Shown in pieces: positions 46,814 to 59,660 of a stretch of DNA of 64,000 nt. The stretch covers positions 6,514,001-6,578,000 of the forward strand of contig NC_080079.1 in assembly GCF_949987535.1 (NCBI RefSeq), written 5' to 3'. The stretch comes from Balaenoptera acutorostrata. Its lineage: Eukaryota; Chordata; Mammalia; Artiodactyla; Balaenopteridae. A program made the translations under genes and the position numbers. Under the pieces are notes generated by a model that ran no database searches, was not told where the DNA came from, and saw nothing but the letters and a program-made list of their open reading frames with translations. Within the stretch, counting starts at the first letter, position 1. Each line of letters opens with the position of its first letter.

Positions 46814-49614
46814 TCTTGGACAGCACCATGGCTGTGGCCTGTCAAAGCTCAATACATGAAAACATCTTGTTCCTTAATATTTAATTTCTCTTGTTAGGGA
46901 GAATTTTTTTCCTTAGGGGATAGTGAAAATGGTTAAGAAACACAGCCTTAAGTAAACCTGTCTTAACCCATCTCTCTATGATGTTTCTCTATCTTCGGGT
47001 TTCAATGCTGCCCATTTTCAGGTCCTCCATTTTCTTAATCAACCAATACTTGAGTGCCTACCTGGTAACTGCCTTGTGAACATGTGGGTGACATATGTGA
47101 ACAGGCAGGCCTGGGTCCTGTCCTCACGGGGCTTACCGTCTAGCTGAGGATGAGTGAGCAACTTATCACATAAAGAGACTACTCAGACTTTTTAAAAATA
47201 TAAAAAGTGATGCATAAAGAAGCTTTAGAAAATGAAGATAAAGTAATGCAAATTTAGAATGTGACATCTCAGAAAATGACTGTGACATAGTCTGCTGGGG
47301 GAGGGAGGGAACTATCCACAGGAAGTTGTTTTCCTGAGGGAAAGACAGTGGTGTCCCATACTGTCATGGGCACTAGGGAGTTCAGAAATAATCATTCTAA
47401 TGGTGACTTAATTGACAGAAAATATTTGAACAATGATAATAAGAGTTGACTTCAGGTAAAGATACCCCATGATGGATCTGCCCCTACTCAGCCCAGGAGC
47501 TCCCTTTTTTGCTGGTTCTTAGACAGCCTTTCATTTGTCTGATCAGTCTGGGTTTACGTTATGTTTTCTTCCAAACCTTGCTTCATAGTTTGTCCAGTGT
47601 TTTTGCGTGAACTGCAGAGTCATTAACAAGCCAGGCACCACAACAGTGGACACAGTTCACACACTATCTCATTTAACCTTCATAGGAACCTTGCAAGGTC
47701 AGCTTACCATCCCCCTGAGACACGGGAAGCAGGAAACGTCCCAAACCTCACAGCCAGTAAACAGTAACCCAGGCTTGACCGACTCCAATGCCATCGTGCT
47801 GCCCTGCCTTACTGAGCTGTTGGCACTATCACAATTTGTTTTTATCTAAAATTAACGCAAAAGTAAAACAGATGCCATTGGGCAGTAGTGGTGGCCATGA
47901 CTAGTATAAGAAAGCTTTAGTAGAAACAGCTGTGGCAAATCAGCCTGACTCACGCTAAGTTACCTGTAATCAAGTGACCATCTGACAACTGATTAGCAAA
48001 TGGAGCACCTGGAGAGCCAGGCCTTCAGACAGCGTCTGTGTCACGGGTGTGCCCTCCTTCTGGCAGACGCTAAAGGACTCAAGTTTAGGTGTCATGCAGA
48101 ATAAGAGCCAGTGAAAATGTGGACGCGTGATCGGAAAAACATGGAGAATCACCGGTCTACCTTTAAAATCATGTGTTGGGTATTTCTCTCAATAATTACC
48201 AATTCAGAGTAGCAAAGAGGCAGAAGGTACATGTTTCTCTTGAAAGGTTTCACTGTTTGGTATCCTTTTTCCTTTTCAAGAAACAAAAATATTTCATAAC
48301 TGGGCTGTCAGATTTTCTTTTGTCCTTCCGTGATTTATTTGATTCACTCAGTTTTGCCATTTCTTGGAAGTTTTGAAAATCCTAAACCCATACTCTAACA
48401 TTGGTTCACATTGAAGCTGAACACTACGTATTAAACGGATAAAAAAAATTTTAGCTAACAGCTCAAATTATTAACCAGGAGACTTCTCGGATCAGAACTT
48501 TCACTGTAACATTTTTATTAAATTTCAAACCAACCAGGCTACATTATAAATAAAAGCAACTACCTTAAGTCTCCAATGTCTTTAAGACAGTGACAGATTT
48601 TCCTTTCCCTTAAGTTTCAAGATTTCAAGAAAGTAAATAAAGATGCTGGAAGAAAGAATTTTTTTTAAAGATGCCGGCAGTACAAATAAAGAAGAAAACA
48701 TGAGGAATGGAGTATAACTCAGTCCCAAGAGAAGGGAAGAGGAGGAAGGTGGTAGAAGTTTCCATTTGTTTCCTTCACTGGAAAAGCACTTGAGTTACAG
48801 TTTCTGGGGCAGCTCTTAGTCCTTGAACAGGGCGCAACAAACAGGTTTTATCTGGTGTGCAAACAATCGCCAAGGACTGGCCAGGAGCCTGGATTGTGTT
48901 GACCTTTGAGGGAAAGGTCTGCAGTCAGAGGCAGGGTGTGGCCATACACAAGCTGTGTTTGTTGATCCCACCCCATGTCGATCAAACGGCAAAAAAGATC
49001 CAACATGGCCAGGCAACCATTTCTTAATGCTTCACTCATCAATGACTGCCATTAAGATATTTTAGTCCAAAACAGACACTTTGTTTTCTAAATGGAACTT
49101 GATGGACAGAGAGATAGAGAAAATGGATTCTACATCACATTTCTTATCCCTGTCTCTAGATACTTATTTCCTTTTCCCAGTTTGTGGGGAGAACCTACTT
49201 TATGTCAGGTAGTAGGAGGGACACAAAGGCAAACAGTGGAAGATAAAATAGCAATAAGCACCTAATCCTAACTCTGAAGGACATTCTAAACGTGTTGGGC
49301 AGATGAGGAAAAGTTAATAAGCATGTCGTTCTAGCAAATTAGAATTTTTCACTAGCAGTATGGTAAAAATCCAAAAGTTTGATAACACTCGTGTTGCAGA
49401 GGGTGTGGAAAAGGAGAGACCTATGTTGCTGTTGGAAATATAGATTAACGTTACACCCTATGGAGGATGTGAACATTATCACACTAACACTGCCTTTGAC
49501 GGGGCAATTCCACACCTAGACATTTATTCTACGAATATACCAGCACAAATGCAAACTGTCAGGTGTACAACATTATTTAGTACAACTTTGTCTACAGTGG
49601 TTGGTAATAAAAGC

Positions 49615-50074
49615 TGTACTGGTTTCCTACGGCTGCTGTAACCCATTCCCTCAAACATAGTAGCTTAAAACAAGACAAATGTATTATCTTACCACTCTGG
49701 AGGTCAGAAGTCCAAAATGAGTCTTGCCCAACGAAAATCGAAGGCTTGTCCTTTTTGGAGGTTCTAGGAGAGGGTCCATTTCCGAGCCTTGTCCCAGCTT
49801 CTAGAGGCTTCCCAGCGTCCTTGGTTCCTGACCTGGTATCGCTCCAACACCCACTTCCATCCCCACAGCACCCTCCAGCCTGTGACACTCCTCCTTCCCT
49901 CTTATAAGGACCCTTGTGGTTGCTTACATTGGGCCCACCTGGATAATACAGGCTAATCTTCCCCTTTTACCATCCTTAACTTAATACACCTGCAAAGCCC
50001 CATTTTCCACGGGAGGTAACATATTCACAGTTTGGGGGATTAGGATATAGACAACTTTCATTTTGCCTATCACA
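49615..50074 (-). mobile_element. MLT1-like LTR, minus strand (copy B)
   Basis: Same LTR as 40424-40883. The extra T in GAGCCTTGTCCCAGC and the end near the B|C joint distinguish it from the other copies. Confidence 0.75.
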
Positions 50075-50427
50075 ATAGCAAAAGACTCGAAACAAACTGA
50101 TAGGTCACTGACCTCCCAGCCTGGGATGACTGGCTCTGCTCGGCCATTCCGTCCCAGGGATTTTACAGCGGTTTCCTGCCTTCCTGGCTCCTGATCAGCA
50201 AGCCTCCCGCTGAGTGGAGGCGAGGTCATTGCCAGAAGCGCTCTCCCCTTTCACCTCCACGCCCGGCCCAACCCAGGAGCCACAGACCACACTTCTGACC
50301 ACCACCACCACCTCCCGCCCTCCCACAGTGACCTGAACCTTCAGGAAGTGGGAGTGAGCCCACAGAGACAGAGACCAGGCCTCAGATCACCACCCACTTC
50401 CCTCCGATCCTCCCAAATTTGTTCTTG

Positions 50428-50442
50428 GTGTGGAGGAGAGGG
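50428..50442 (+). repeat. Unexpanded GGGGA locus, copy C
   Basis: GTGTGGAGGAGAGGG stands where A, B and D have 5-7 GGGGA units. It is probably the pre-expansion state or an interrupted, contracted form. Confidence 0.85.
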
Positions 50443-53236
50443 TCTTGGACAGCACCATGGCTGTGGCCTGTCAAAGCTCAACCATACATGAAAACATCTT
50501 GTTCCTTAATATTTAATTTCTCTTGTTAGGGAGAATTTTTTTCCTTAGGGGATAGTGAAAATGGTTAAGAAACACAGCCTTAAGTAAACCTGTCTTAACC
50601 CATCTCTCTATGATGTTTCTCTATCTTCGGGTTTCAATGCTGCCCACATTTTCAGGTCCTCCATTTTCTTCTTCAACCAATACTTGAGTGCCTACCTGGT
50701 AACTACCTTGTGAACACAGAGGTGACACATGTGAACAGGCAGGCCTGGGTCCTGTCCTCACGGGGCTTACAGTCTAGCTGAGGATGAGTGAGCAACTTAT
50801 CACATAAAGAGACTACTCAGATTTTTTAAAAATATAAAAAGTGATGCATAAAGAAGCTTTAGAAAATGAAGTAATGCAAATTTAGAATGTGACATCTCAG
50901 AAAATAACTGTGACAGAGTCTGCTGGGGGAGGGAGGGAACTATCCACAGGAAGTTGTTTTCCTGAGGGAAAGACAGTGGTGTCCCATACTGTCATGGGCA
51001 CTAGGGAGTTCAGAAATAATCATTCTAATGGTGACTTAATTGACAGAAAATATTTGAACAATGATAATAAGAGTTGACTTCAGGTAAAGATACCCCATGA
51101 TGGATCTGCCCCTACTCAGCCCAGGAGCTCCCTTTTTTGCTGGTTCTTAGACAGCCTTTCATTTGTCTGATCAGTCTGGGTTTACGTTATGTTTTCTTCC
51201 AAACCTTGCTTCATAGTTTGTCCAGTGTTTTTGCATGAACTGCAGAGTCATTAACAAGCCAGGCACCACAACAGTGGACACAGTTCACACACTATCTCAT
51301 TTAACCTTCATAGGAACCTTGCAAGGTCAGCTTACCATCCCCCTGAGACACGGGAAGCAGGAAACGTCCCAAACCTCACAGCCAGTAAACAGTAACCCAG
51401 GCTTGACCGACTCCAATGCCATCGTGCTGCCCTGCCTTACTGAGCTGTTGGCACTATCACAATTTGTTTTTATCTAAAATTAACGCAAAAGTAAAACAGA
51501 TGCCATTGGGCAGTAGTGGTGGCCATGACTAGTATAAGAAAGCTTTAGTAGAAACAGCTGTGGCAAATCAGCCTGACTCACGCTAAGTTACCTGTAATCA
51601 AGTGACCATCTGACAACTGATTAGTAAATGGAGCACCTGGAGAGCCAGGCCTTCAGACACCGTGTCACGGGTGTGCCCTCCTTCTGGCAGACGCTAAAGG
51701 ACTCAAGTTTAGGTGTCATGCAGAATAAGCGCCAATGAAAATGTGGACGCGTGATCGGAAAAACATGGAGAATCACCGGTCTACCTTTAAAATCATGTGT
51801 TGGGTATTTCTCTCAATAATTACCAATTCAGAGTAGCAAAGAGGCAGAAGGTACATGTTTCTCTTGAAAGGTTTCACTGTTTGGTATCCTTTTTCCTTTT
51901 CAAGAAACAAAAATATTTCATAACTGGGCTGTCAGATTTTCTTTTGTCCTTCCGTGATTTATTTGATTCACTCAGTTTTGCCATTTCTTGGAAGTTTTGA
52001 AAATCCTAAACCCATACTCTAACATTGGTTCACATTGAAGCTGAACACTACGTATTAAACGGATAAAAAAAATTTTAGCTAACAGCTCAAATTATTAACC
52101 ATGAGATTTCTCGGATCAGAAATTTCACTGTAACATTTTTATTAAATTTCAAACCAACCAGGCTACATTATAAATAAAAGCAACTACCTTAAGTCTCCAA
52201 TGTTTTTAAGACAGTGACAGATTTTCCTTTCCCTTAAGTTTCAAGATTTCAAGAAAGTAAATAAAGATGTTGGAAGCTGGAAGAAAGAATTTTTTTTAAA
52301 GATGCCGGCAGTACAAATAAAGAAGAAAACATGAGGAATGGAGTATAACTCAGCCCCAAGAGAAGGGAAGAGGAGGAAGGTGGTAGAAGTTTCCATTTGT
52401 TTCCTTCACTGGAAAAGCACTTGAGTTACAGTTTCTGGGGCAGCTCTTAGTCCTTGAACAGGGCGCAACAAACAGGTTTTATCTGGTGTGCAAACAATCA
52501 CCAAGGACTGGCCAGGAGCCTGGATTGTGTTGACCTTTGAGGGAAAGGTCTGCAGTCAGAGGCAGGGTGTGGCCATACACAAGCTGTGTTTGTTGATCCC
52601 ACCCCATGTCGATCAAACGGCAAAAAAGATCCAACACGGCCAGGCAACCATTTCTTAACGTTTCACTCATCAATGACTGCCATTAAGATATTTTAGTCCA
52701 AAACAGACACTTTATTTTCTAAATGGAACTTGATGGATAGAGAGATAGAGAAAATGGATTCTACATCACATTTCTTATCCCTGTCTCTGGATACTTATTT
52801 CCTTTTCCCAGTCTGTGGGGAGAACCCATTTTATGTCAGGTAGTAGGAGGGACACAAAGGCAAACAGTGGAAGATAAAATAGCAATAAGCACCTAATCCT
52901 AACTCTGAAGGACATTCTAAACGTGTTGGGCAGATGAGGAAAAGTTAATAAGCATGTCGTTCTATCAAATTAGAATTTTTCACTAGCAGAATGGTAAAAA
53001 TCCAAAAGTTTGATAACACACGTGTTGGAGAGGGCGTGGAAAAGGAGAGACCTATGCAGCTGTTGGAAATTAGCGTTACGCCCTATGGAGGATGTGAACA
53101 TTATCACACTACCTGCCTTTGACGGGGCAATTCAACACCTAGACATTTATTCTACGAATATACCAGCACAAATGCAAAACGTCAGGTGCACAACATTATT
53201 TAGTACAATTTGTTTACAGTGGTTGGTAATAAAAGC

Positions 53237-53696
53237 TGTACTGGTTTCCTACGGCTGCTGTAACCCATTCCCTCAAACATAGTAGCTTAAAACAAGACAA
53301 ATGTATTATCTTACCGTTCTGGAGGTCCGAAGCCCAAAATGAGTCTTGCCCAACGAAAATCGAAGGCTTGTCCTTTTTGGAGGTTCTAGGGGAGGGTTCA
53401 TTTCCGAGCCTTTCCCAGCTTCTAGAGGCTTCCCACTGTCCTTGGTTCCTGACCTGGTATCGCTCCAACACCCACTTCCATCCCCACAGCATCCTGGGGC
53501 CTCCGACGCTCCTCCTTCCCTCTTATAAGGACCTTTGTGGTTGCTTACATTGGGCCCACCTGGATAATACAGGCTAATCTTCCCATTTTACCATCCTTAA
53601 CTTAACACACCTGCAAAGCCCCGTTTTCCACCGGAGGTAACATATTCACAGGTTTGGGGGATTAGGATATAGACAACTTTCGTTTTGCCTATCACA
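53237..53696 (-). mobile_element. MLT1-like LTR, minus strand (copy C)
   Basis: Counterpart of 40424-40883. Shares GAGGTCCGAAGCCC with D. Confidence 0.75.
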
Positions 53697-55034
53697 ATAG
53701 CAAAAGACTCGAAACAAACTGAGAGCCCATCTGTAGTGGACTGGTTAAATAAATTAGGTAAATTCATACAATAGAACGCTAGGCAGTTGTTTAATAAATG
53801 AAAACAACTTATTATGGACTAAACAGAAAGCTCTCCCAAATAGGTGAAAAAAAAAAAAATCACACTACAGAACAGAGAGAGGAATACAGTATACATAATT
53901 TGCTTGTATCTATAATGTTTAAACTATTTCTGGAATGATATACCAGAAGCTAACAATGGTGGTTGCCTGCAGGGCAGGAACTGGCGGGCAGTGTTACAGA
54001 ATGAGGAGACTTTTTACTATGTATCTTCTATAACTTTGGATTTTTAAAACTTGTTAACTATATTAATTATCCCAAAAGTAAAATAATAAACTCTAGAAAA
54101 AATGAAAAGAAAGCAAAGTGCAAAAGGAGTTCTAGTTGGGAGAGATCAGTGCAGCCTGGAATCAGAAAGCCCAGGGTTACAGTAGCAGATACAAGACATT
54201 TCAAGGCTGCATAACAAATTACCCCAAAACTTAATGGCTCAGAACAACAAATACACATTATCTCACAGTTCTTGAGGGTCAGGAACCTGGGAATGGCTTA
54301 GCTGGGTACATGTGGCTCAGAGCCTCCGTGAGTTTGCTGTCAAGTGGTCAGACAGGGCTGCCCTCACCTCAAGGCTCAGCTGAGCCTGGAGAATCTGCCT
54401 GGGAGCTCGCTCTCTGAGTCGCTGGAGTCAGTCCTCGCTGGCTCAGCCAGAGGCCTCTATTCCTTACCAGGTGAGCCATTCCACAGGGTGCTTGAGTGGG
54501 TTCACGCCATGGCAGCTGGCAGGTGGTGGGAAAGAGAGAGAGAGAAAGAAAAAGCAAGAGGGAGAGAGAGGCTGAAGATCAGCCCGAGGCAGAAACAACC
54601 TAACGGAGGGAGCGGCGTCGGCACTTCTGCCACACGCCACTGGCCACACCGGCCAACCTTGGCGCAAGGAGGCAGGGGACCAGGGCGGCAACACTGGAGG
54701 GGGGAGGGGTCCGGGGGTCGTCCTAGAGGCTGCCTACCAGTGGAGATAGTGGAGAGCACTGGAGGGCAGGGCACCGGGTGAAGGAATAAAAAGGTGAGTG
54801 ACTGTGGAGAGTGTGCAAGGCAGCAAGGAGACAGGCCTAATTAGAGTCACAAGTGTAGATTGGGAAGCTGTAAAAAAAAGATACAGAGAGCGGCACTGGC
54901 CCAATTACAAGCCACTGATTCACTGTTCTTGCCATGCTCATATCTATGCCCTGGACCTAAGCTGAAAAACATTGTCTTATCCCACAGGAAAATAATTTCA
55001 TATCTGTCAGGTTCTCTCCTCTGCTAGGAGATTT

Positions 55035-55278
55035 TTTTTTTTTAATAAATTTATTTTTTATTTTTTGGCTGCCTTGGGTCTTCTTCATGGTGCGCATCTC
55101 ATGGCAGTGGCTTCTCTTGTTGCGGAGCACGGGCTCTAGGCGTGCAGGCTCAGTAGTTGTGGTACACGGGATCAGTTAGTTGCTCCGCGGCATGTGGGAT
55201 CTTCCCAGACCAGGGCTCGAACCCGTGTCCCCTGCATTGGCCGGCGGGATCTTAACCACTGTGCCACCAGGGAAGCCC
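55035..55278 (-). mobile_element. CHR-type SINE, minus strand (copy C)
   Basis: Same insertion as 42200-42442, with the same flanking TAGGAGATTT. Carries GGGATCAGTTAG where A has GGGATTAGTTAG. Confidence 0.95.
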
Positions 55279-55646
55279 TAGTAGGAGATTTCTTAGAGAA
55301 CACAGGCATGCCTTTCATTTCCACGCTACTTGCCGCCCTGATGCCCCATACCTACAATGGTAAGAAGCACCAAGGTGGCTTAAGCAATGAGAATTGACCG
55401 GCTCTTGTAGCACAGTCCTGACAACCTGGAGAAACTAGTCTTTTTCTTAACAGAGATTCCCCAACTCATAATTCCCTTGCTTTCCAGAAAATTAGTCTCT
55501 TCCTTTTCAGCTGCAGCAATGACACTGCATCAAAATAGTACACAGAACTGGTATCACATGCCTCCTGATATGAGGCAATGGAAGGGACACCACATCAGTG
55601 TAATGTTACATTCCTTGAGAAAGTATCTGACTTAAAACGTCTTGAG

Positions 55647-55948
55647 GGCTTCCCTGGTGGCACAGTGGTTAAGATTCCGCCTGCCAATGCAAGGGACACG
55701 GGTTCGAGCCCTGGTCTGGGAGGATCCCACATGCCGCGGAGCAACTAGGTCCGTGAGCCACAACTACTGAGCCTGCGCATCTGGAGCCTGTGCTCCGCAA
55801 CAAGAGAGGCTGTGCAGTGAGAGGCCTGCGCACCGCAATGAAGAGTGGCCCCCGCTTGTCACAACTAGAGAAAGCCCTCGCACAGAAACGAAGACCCAAC
55901 ACAGCCAAAAATTAATTAAGTAATTAATTAATTTTAAAAATAAACCAA
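55647..55948 (+). mobile_element. CHR-type SINE, plus strand (copy C)
   Basis: Same insertion as 42811-43112, with AAAACGTCTTGAG on both sides (second copy at 55949-55961). Two private changes are seen: TGCAAGGGAC and TAGGTCCGTG. Confidence 0.96.
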
Positions 55949-56352
55949 AAAACGTCTTGAGGCAACAATCAGACAAATCTATCATGGAACGTTCTGTAAA
56001 GACAATTGGCCGCTTCAAAACTGTCAGTGTCATGAGAGAAAAAATGTACAGGAGACTAGTGTAGATTAAAGAAGACTAAAGGAATGTGACAATTCAATGC
56101 AGTTCATAATCCTGGAGTAGGTCCTGGTCACTTGAAAAGGAAAAAAGACAGCCATAAAGGACATTATTAAGGCAACTGAGAAAATATGAATAGGGAGCAC
56201 ATATTAGATATTATTAACGTTAAGTTTGGAGGATGTATTAATTGTATCGTGACTACACAGGAGAATGTCCTAGTTCTTAGGAATATCGTGCTGACATGTT
56301 CAGGACTGAAGCATCATGATATGTGCAACTGCTTTCAGATGGTTCAGCAAAA

Positions 56353-56424
56353 GGGTGTGGGTGTGTGGGGGGGTGTGGGGGTGTGTGGGGGTGTGTGGGG
56401 GTGTGTGGGGGTGTGTGGGGGTGT
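56353..56424 (+). repeat. G-rich GGGGGTGTGT tract, copy C
   Basis: Expanded about 20 bp relative to A, with a more regular GGGGGTGTGT unit, five copies in a row. Confidence 0.95.
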
Positions 56425-58081
56425 CTACAGGAAGTTGGAGTGGGGGTGGGGAGAGGCAGAGTGAGAGAATGAGAATAAGAGAGAGAGAGTTGGAAAGAGA
56501 AATCCAGTGTGGCAAAATGTAAACAATCAAATCTCCATGAAGGGAATAAAAGTATTCATTGTATGACTCTGAACTACTTTATAACGCTGAAAAGTTTCAA
56601 AATAAGAAGTACATTTTATGTATCTCTGTGTAAATGTAATACATAATTGTAATATTAGGAAGCATAAGTTAGGACAAGCTGCATATTCATGTAGCTATAG
56701 AGCACAAATGGGATAATGCCAGTCTTGAATAGCAATTGTTATTCCTTTAAAGATCTGAAAATCCCACCTCATAATTCACAGTGGGGGGCACTACTAACCC
56801 CAAAACAGACTGCCATGAAGTACCTGAGCCTTGGAAGGCAGGATGCAGACCTCATTATTTATCCCATCAGGACAGGTGATACACAACCTTCTGTGAAGTT
56901 GACATGTTCCAAATACTCGAAGTTCACTTGAATCACACAGTTGCTGAACTAAACCAGGAAGTTTTCTCCTGAACTTTGTCATATTTGGTCTTTAATGGTG
57001 AAAGAGACAAAGCTGCACTGTATCGAGAGTGCCTGCTCAAAGCAGGCTGTGGCGTAAGTGAACATTTCCCATGCCGTAGGCTATGATGCCAGGGTTATGA
57101 TACTTAGATCAGCCTCATTCTTAGGGTTATATAGTAAATTGAACTACAAGTCGTTTTCACTTTACAGACCAAAAAGGGAGAATACGGTGGCTACTTCGTG
57201 TCTTAGATTTCATTGTGCCTAAGTTCATCATGATAATCTGTATAAAAGATTTTTTAAACTTCAGTTTGACTCTCTAACCTCAGAGGACAAGAAAGTAGGT
57301 ACAAGCCCAGAGAATTTCCTAAAGAGCACTGTCATGATGACTTTATTCTGAGAAATGGGAAGAACGGAGACTTTTTAATAAATTTGGTTTGGATATTGAA
57401 TACCTTTAGGTTTGACGTGCTCTGAATAAAAGAATAAGAGGTGATTTTCTACTGGTCAGCAAGACCTGACAGCAATAATACTTTGATTTTCAGCAGTACT
57501 CATCTTTGTCACCTTAAGCAAGATAAAGCAGTTGAGTCATTTAAAAAAAAAAAAAAAAGTCCCTGCTTCTGTGAATGGATCTTAGAAGTCAATGAAGAGT
57601 GAGTTGCTGTACCTATGGTAACAGTTTTGGAGGAGATGATCAATGAGGAACAGGCCTCCCGCTAACGAACCACAGCAACTAGTAGACGACCCACTGGACA
57701 CAGTAGAGAACCACTGTGGTTTTGCACAGTCACCTTGGCTGATGACGCCCTGACATTCCAGATCCTTGCAGCCTTCCCTGTGCACGAGCTGTCATGGACA
57801 TCCCTCCCCTCCATCCTTCATGATGGGGTGGGCACACGATACAGCTGCTCTAATAAGAATCCTGCCCTTCGATTTTACAATTCAAATTAAGAAAGAAAAT
57901 TCAGTCTCTCCTTGGGCAGTTGAAACTGATGATATATAGTTGGGAGCTAGTGGAGTCCTTATCACAAAATATGCACAGAGTAGAGAGGAAGCCACTCAAC
58001 AGAGAAGGAGAGAAGAGACCACCAACTGAGAAGATTCAAGAAGGCTAAAGTGGTGACCCTAATAGGGGAAAATCCAAGGAA

Positions 58082-58273
58082 GAGGGGATATATGTATATG
58101 TGTGGCTGATTCACTTTGCAGGGAACTGTATTCAGTATCCTGGGATGAACTAGAACAGAATAGAATATGAAAAAGAATGTATGTATATGTGTAACTGAAT
58201 CACTTTGCTGTACAGCAGAAATTAACACAACGTTGTAGATCAACTATACTTCAATAAATTTTTTAAAAAAAAT
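58082..58273 (+). mobile_element. Chimeric L1 3' end at the C|D joint
   Basis: Repeats the A|B joint base for base around the switch (GATTCACTTTGCAGGGAACT); the tail differs by small T/A run lengths. Confidence 0.95.
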
Positions 58274-59632
58274 ACAGAAAGTGGTAGCATGTGTCAGAAT
58301 TCCCTGCCTTTTAAAGGCTGAATAGTATTTTATCTGCTCATCTTTCAGTGGACACTTGGGTTGCTTCCATCTTTTAGCTGTTATAAATAATGCAAATGGC
58401 AAGTGTTTTAACTAGATTTTTTTTTTTAATGCCAAAAATACAGATTAAGCAATCAAGACAGTTTGTCCCAGGCTCACAAAGATTCTCTTTTTAGAATATC
58501 TTCATAAGCCTATCTGCAGGGAATACTAATACCTCCTACTTTCTGTTGATGGAAATCCTATTTAAGAGCTCTTTACTTTTTCATACTACCCACAGGAGCA
58601 AAATGAGGAAAGAAACAAACTGCTAATCACAAACAGTTAATACAATGTGTCCAGTTAATACACAGAGCAATCCAAAATTTGAAACTGCCAATCAATTACA
58701 AATCATAGGGGAAGATCTGTTCTTCAACAGAAAAACTACACATTGCTCAGATCACACCCTTTCGGGTTTTCCAGTTTAACACTGCATTGCCTTTCACCTG
58801 TTTTATGGGTTAAGTTGAAAAGAACAGATGGCAATGCAAAGGATTCTGGTCTACGGATATGCAAATGAACTGTCCCATGGAGTAGCAACCCTCCCTCCCT
58901 CCACAGGGCACAGCCACTTGGGCATCATTTTCAACTTTATTTCAATATTTCTGATCACAGAAGTGTCTGCCCTTTGGATGCCCTTTGCATTGGTTATAAC
59001 ATCTTACTGGTTATTTCATTAATAAATTAAATATTTAACGTGTATTTTTATATCTATATGAGAGTCATAATTGTACAGTGTTTTACAAAATTATCCTTTA
59101 GCTAATATAAGCAACATCTGTGGGTGAGTTAATTCCATGCTACTCAAAACACGGCCTGTGGCAGAGCAGCCTGGGCACCCCTGGGATGCTCTGTTAGGAA
59201 TGCAGACAGTTGGGCCCCACACGAGAAGCACTGGGTTTTAACAGGACCCCCCCTTAAGGACACACTGAAGTGACAGCTGCAGTGGGTTATAACACACATC
59301 GCTCACTGACCTCCCAGCCTGGGAGGACTGGCTCTGCTAGCCTCGGCCATTCTGTCCCAGGGAGTTTACAGCAGCTTCCTGCCTTCCTGGTTCCCTCTCA
59401 GCAAGCCTCCCTCTGAGTGGAGGCGAGGTCATTGCCAGAAGCGCTCTCCCCTTTCACCTCCACGCCCGGCCCAACCCAGAAGCCACAGACCACACTTCTG
59501 ACCACCACCACCACCTCCCGCCCTCCCACAGTAACCTGAACCTTCAGGAAGTGGGAGTGAGCCCACAGAGACAGAGACCAGGCCTCAGATCACCACGCAC
59601 TTTCCACCGATCCTCCAAAATCTGTTCTCAGT

Positions 59633-59660
59633 GGGGAGGGGAGGGGAGGGGAGGGGAGGG
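59633..59660 (+). repeat. (GGGGA)5 minisatellite, copy D
   Basis: Five GGGGA units plus GGG. Confidence 0.97.

Larger units (their letters stand above)
45262..50100. repeat. Tandem segmental duplication, copy B (left 4.84 kb only)
   Basis: Collinear with A 36070-40909. It ends 26 bp after its MLT1-like LTR, inside the old L1 (AAAAGACTCGAAACAAACTGA), and jumps to the equivalent of A 37253. It lacks the SINE pair, the second G-rich tract and the rest of the unit. It is very close to D over most of its length. Confidence 0.97.
50104..58118. repeat. Tandem segmental duplication, copy C (lacks the first ~1.2 kb)
   Basis: Collinear with A from 37253 to 45261. Its first 250 bp are the most diverged version (for example GGGATGACTGGCTCTGCTCGG against GGGAGGACTGGCTCTGCTAGC in A), and its GGGGA tract is unexpanded. 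From about 54280 onward it is almost identical to A. Confidence 0.97.

Noticed and set aside
54344..54781. GC-rich 145-codon frame, repeated at 63557-63994 (partly at 41511), as a candidate gene family
   Set aside because: It crosses an old LTR-like repeat and a GA simple repeat, has equally long antisense frames, and its conservation is explained by recent duplication; a small indel in A ends the frame early.
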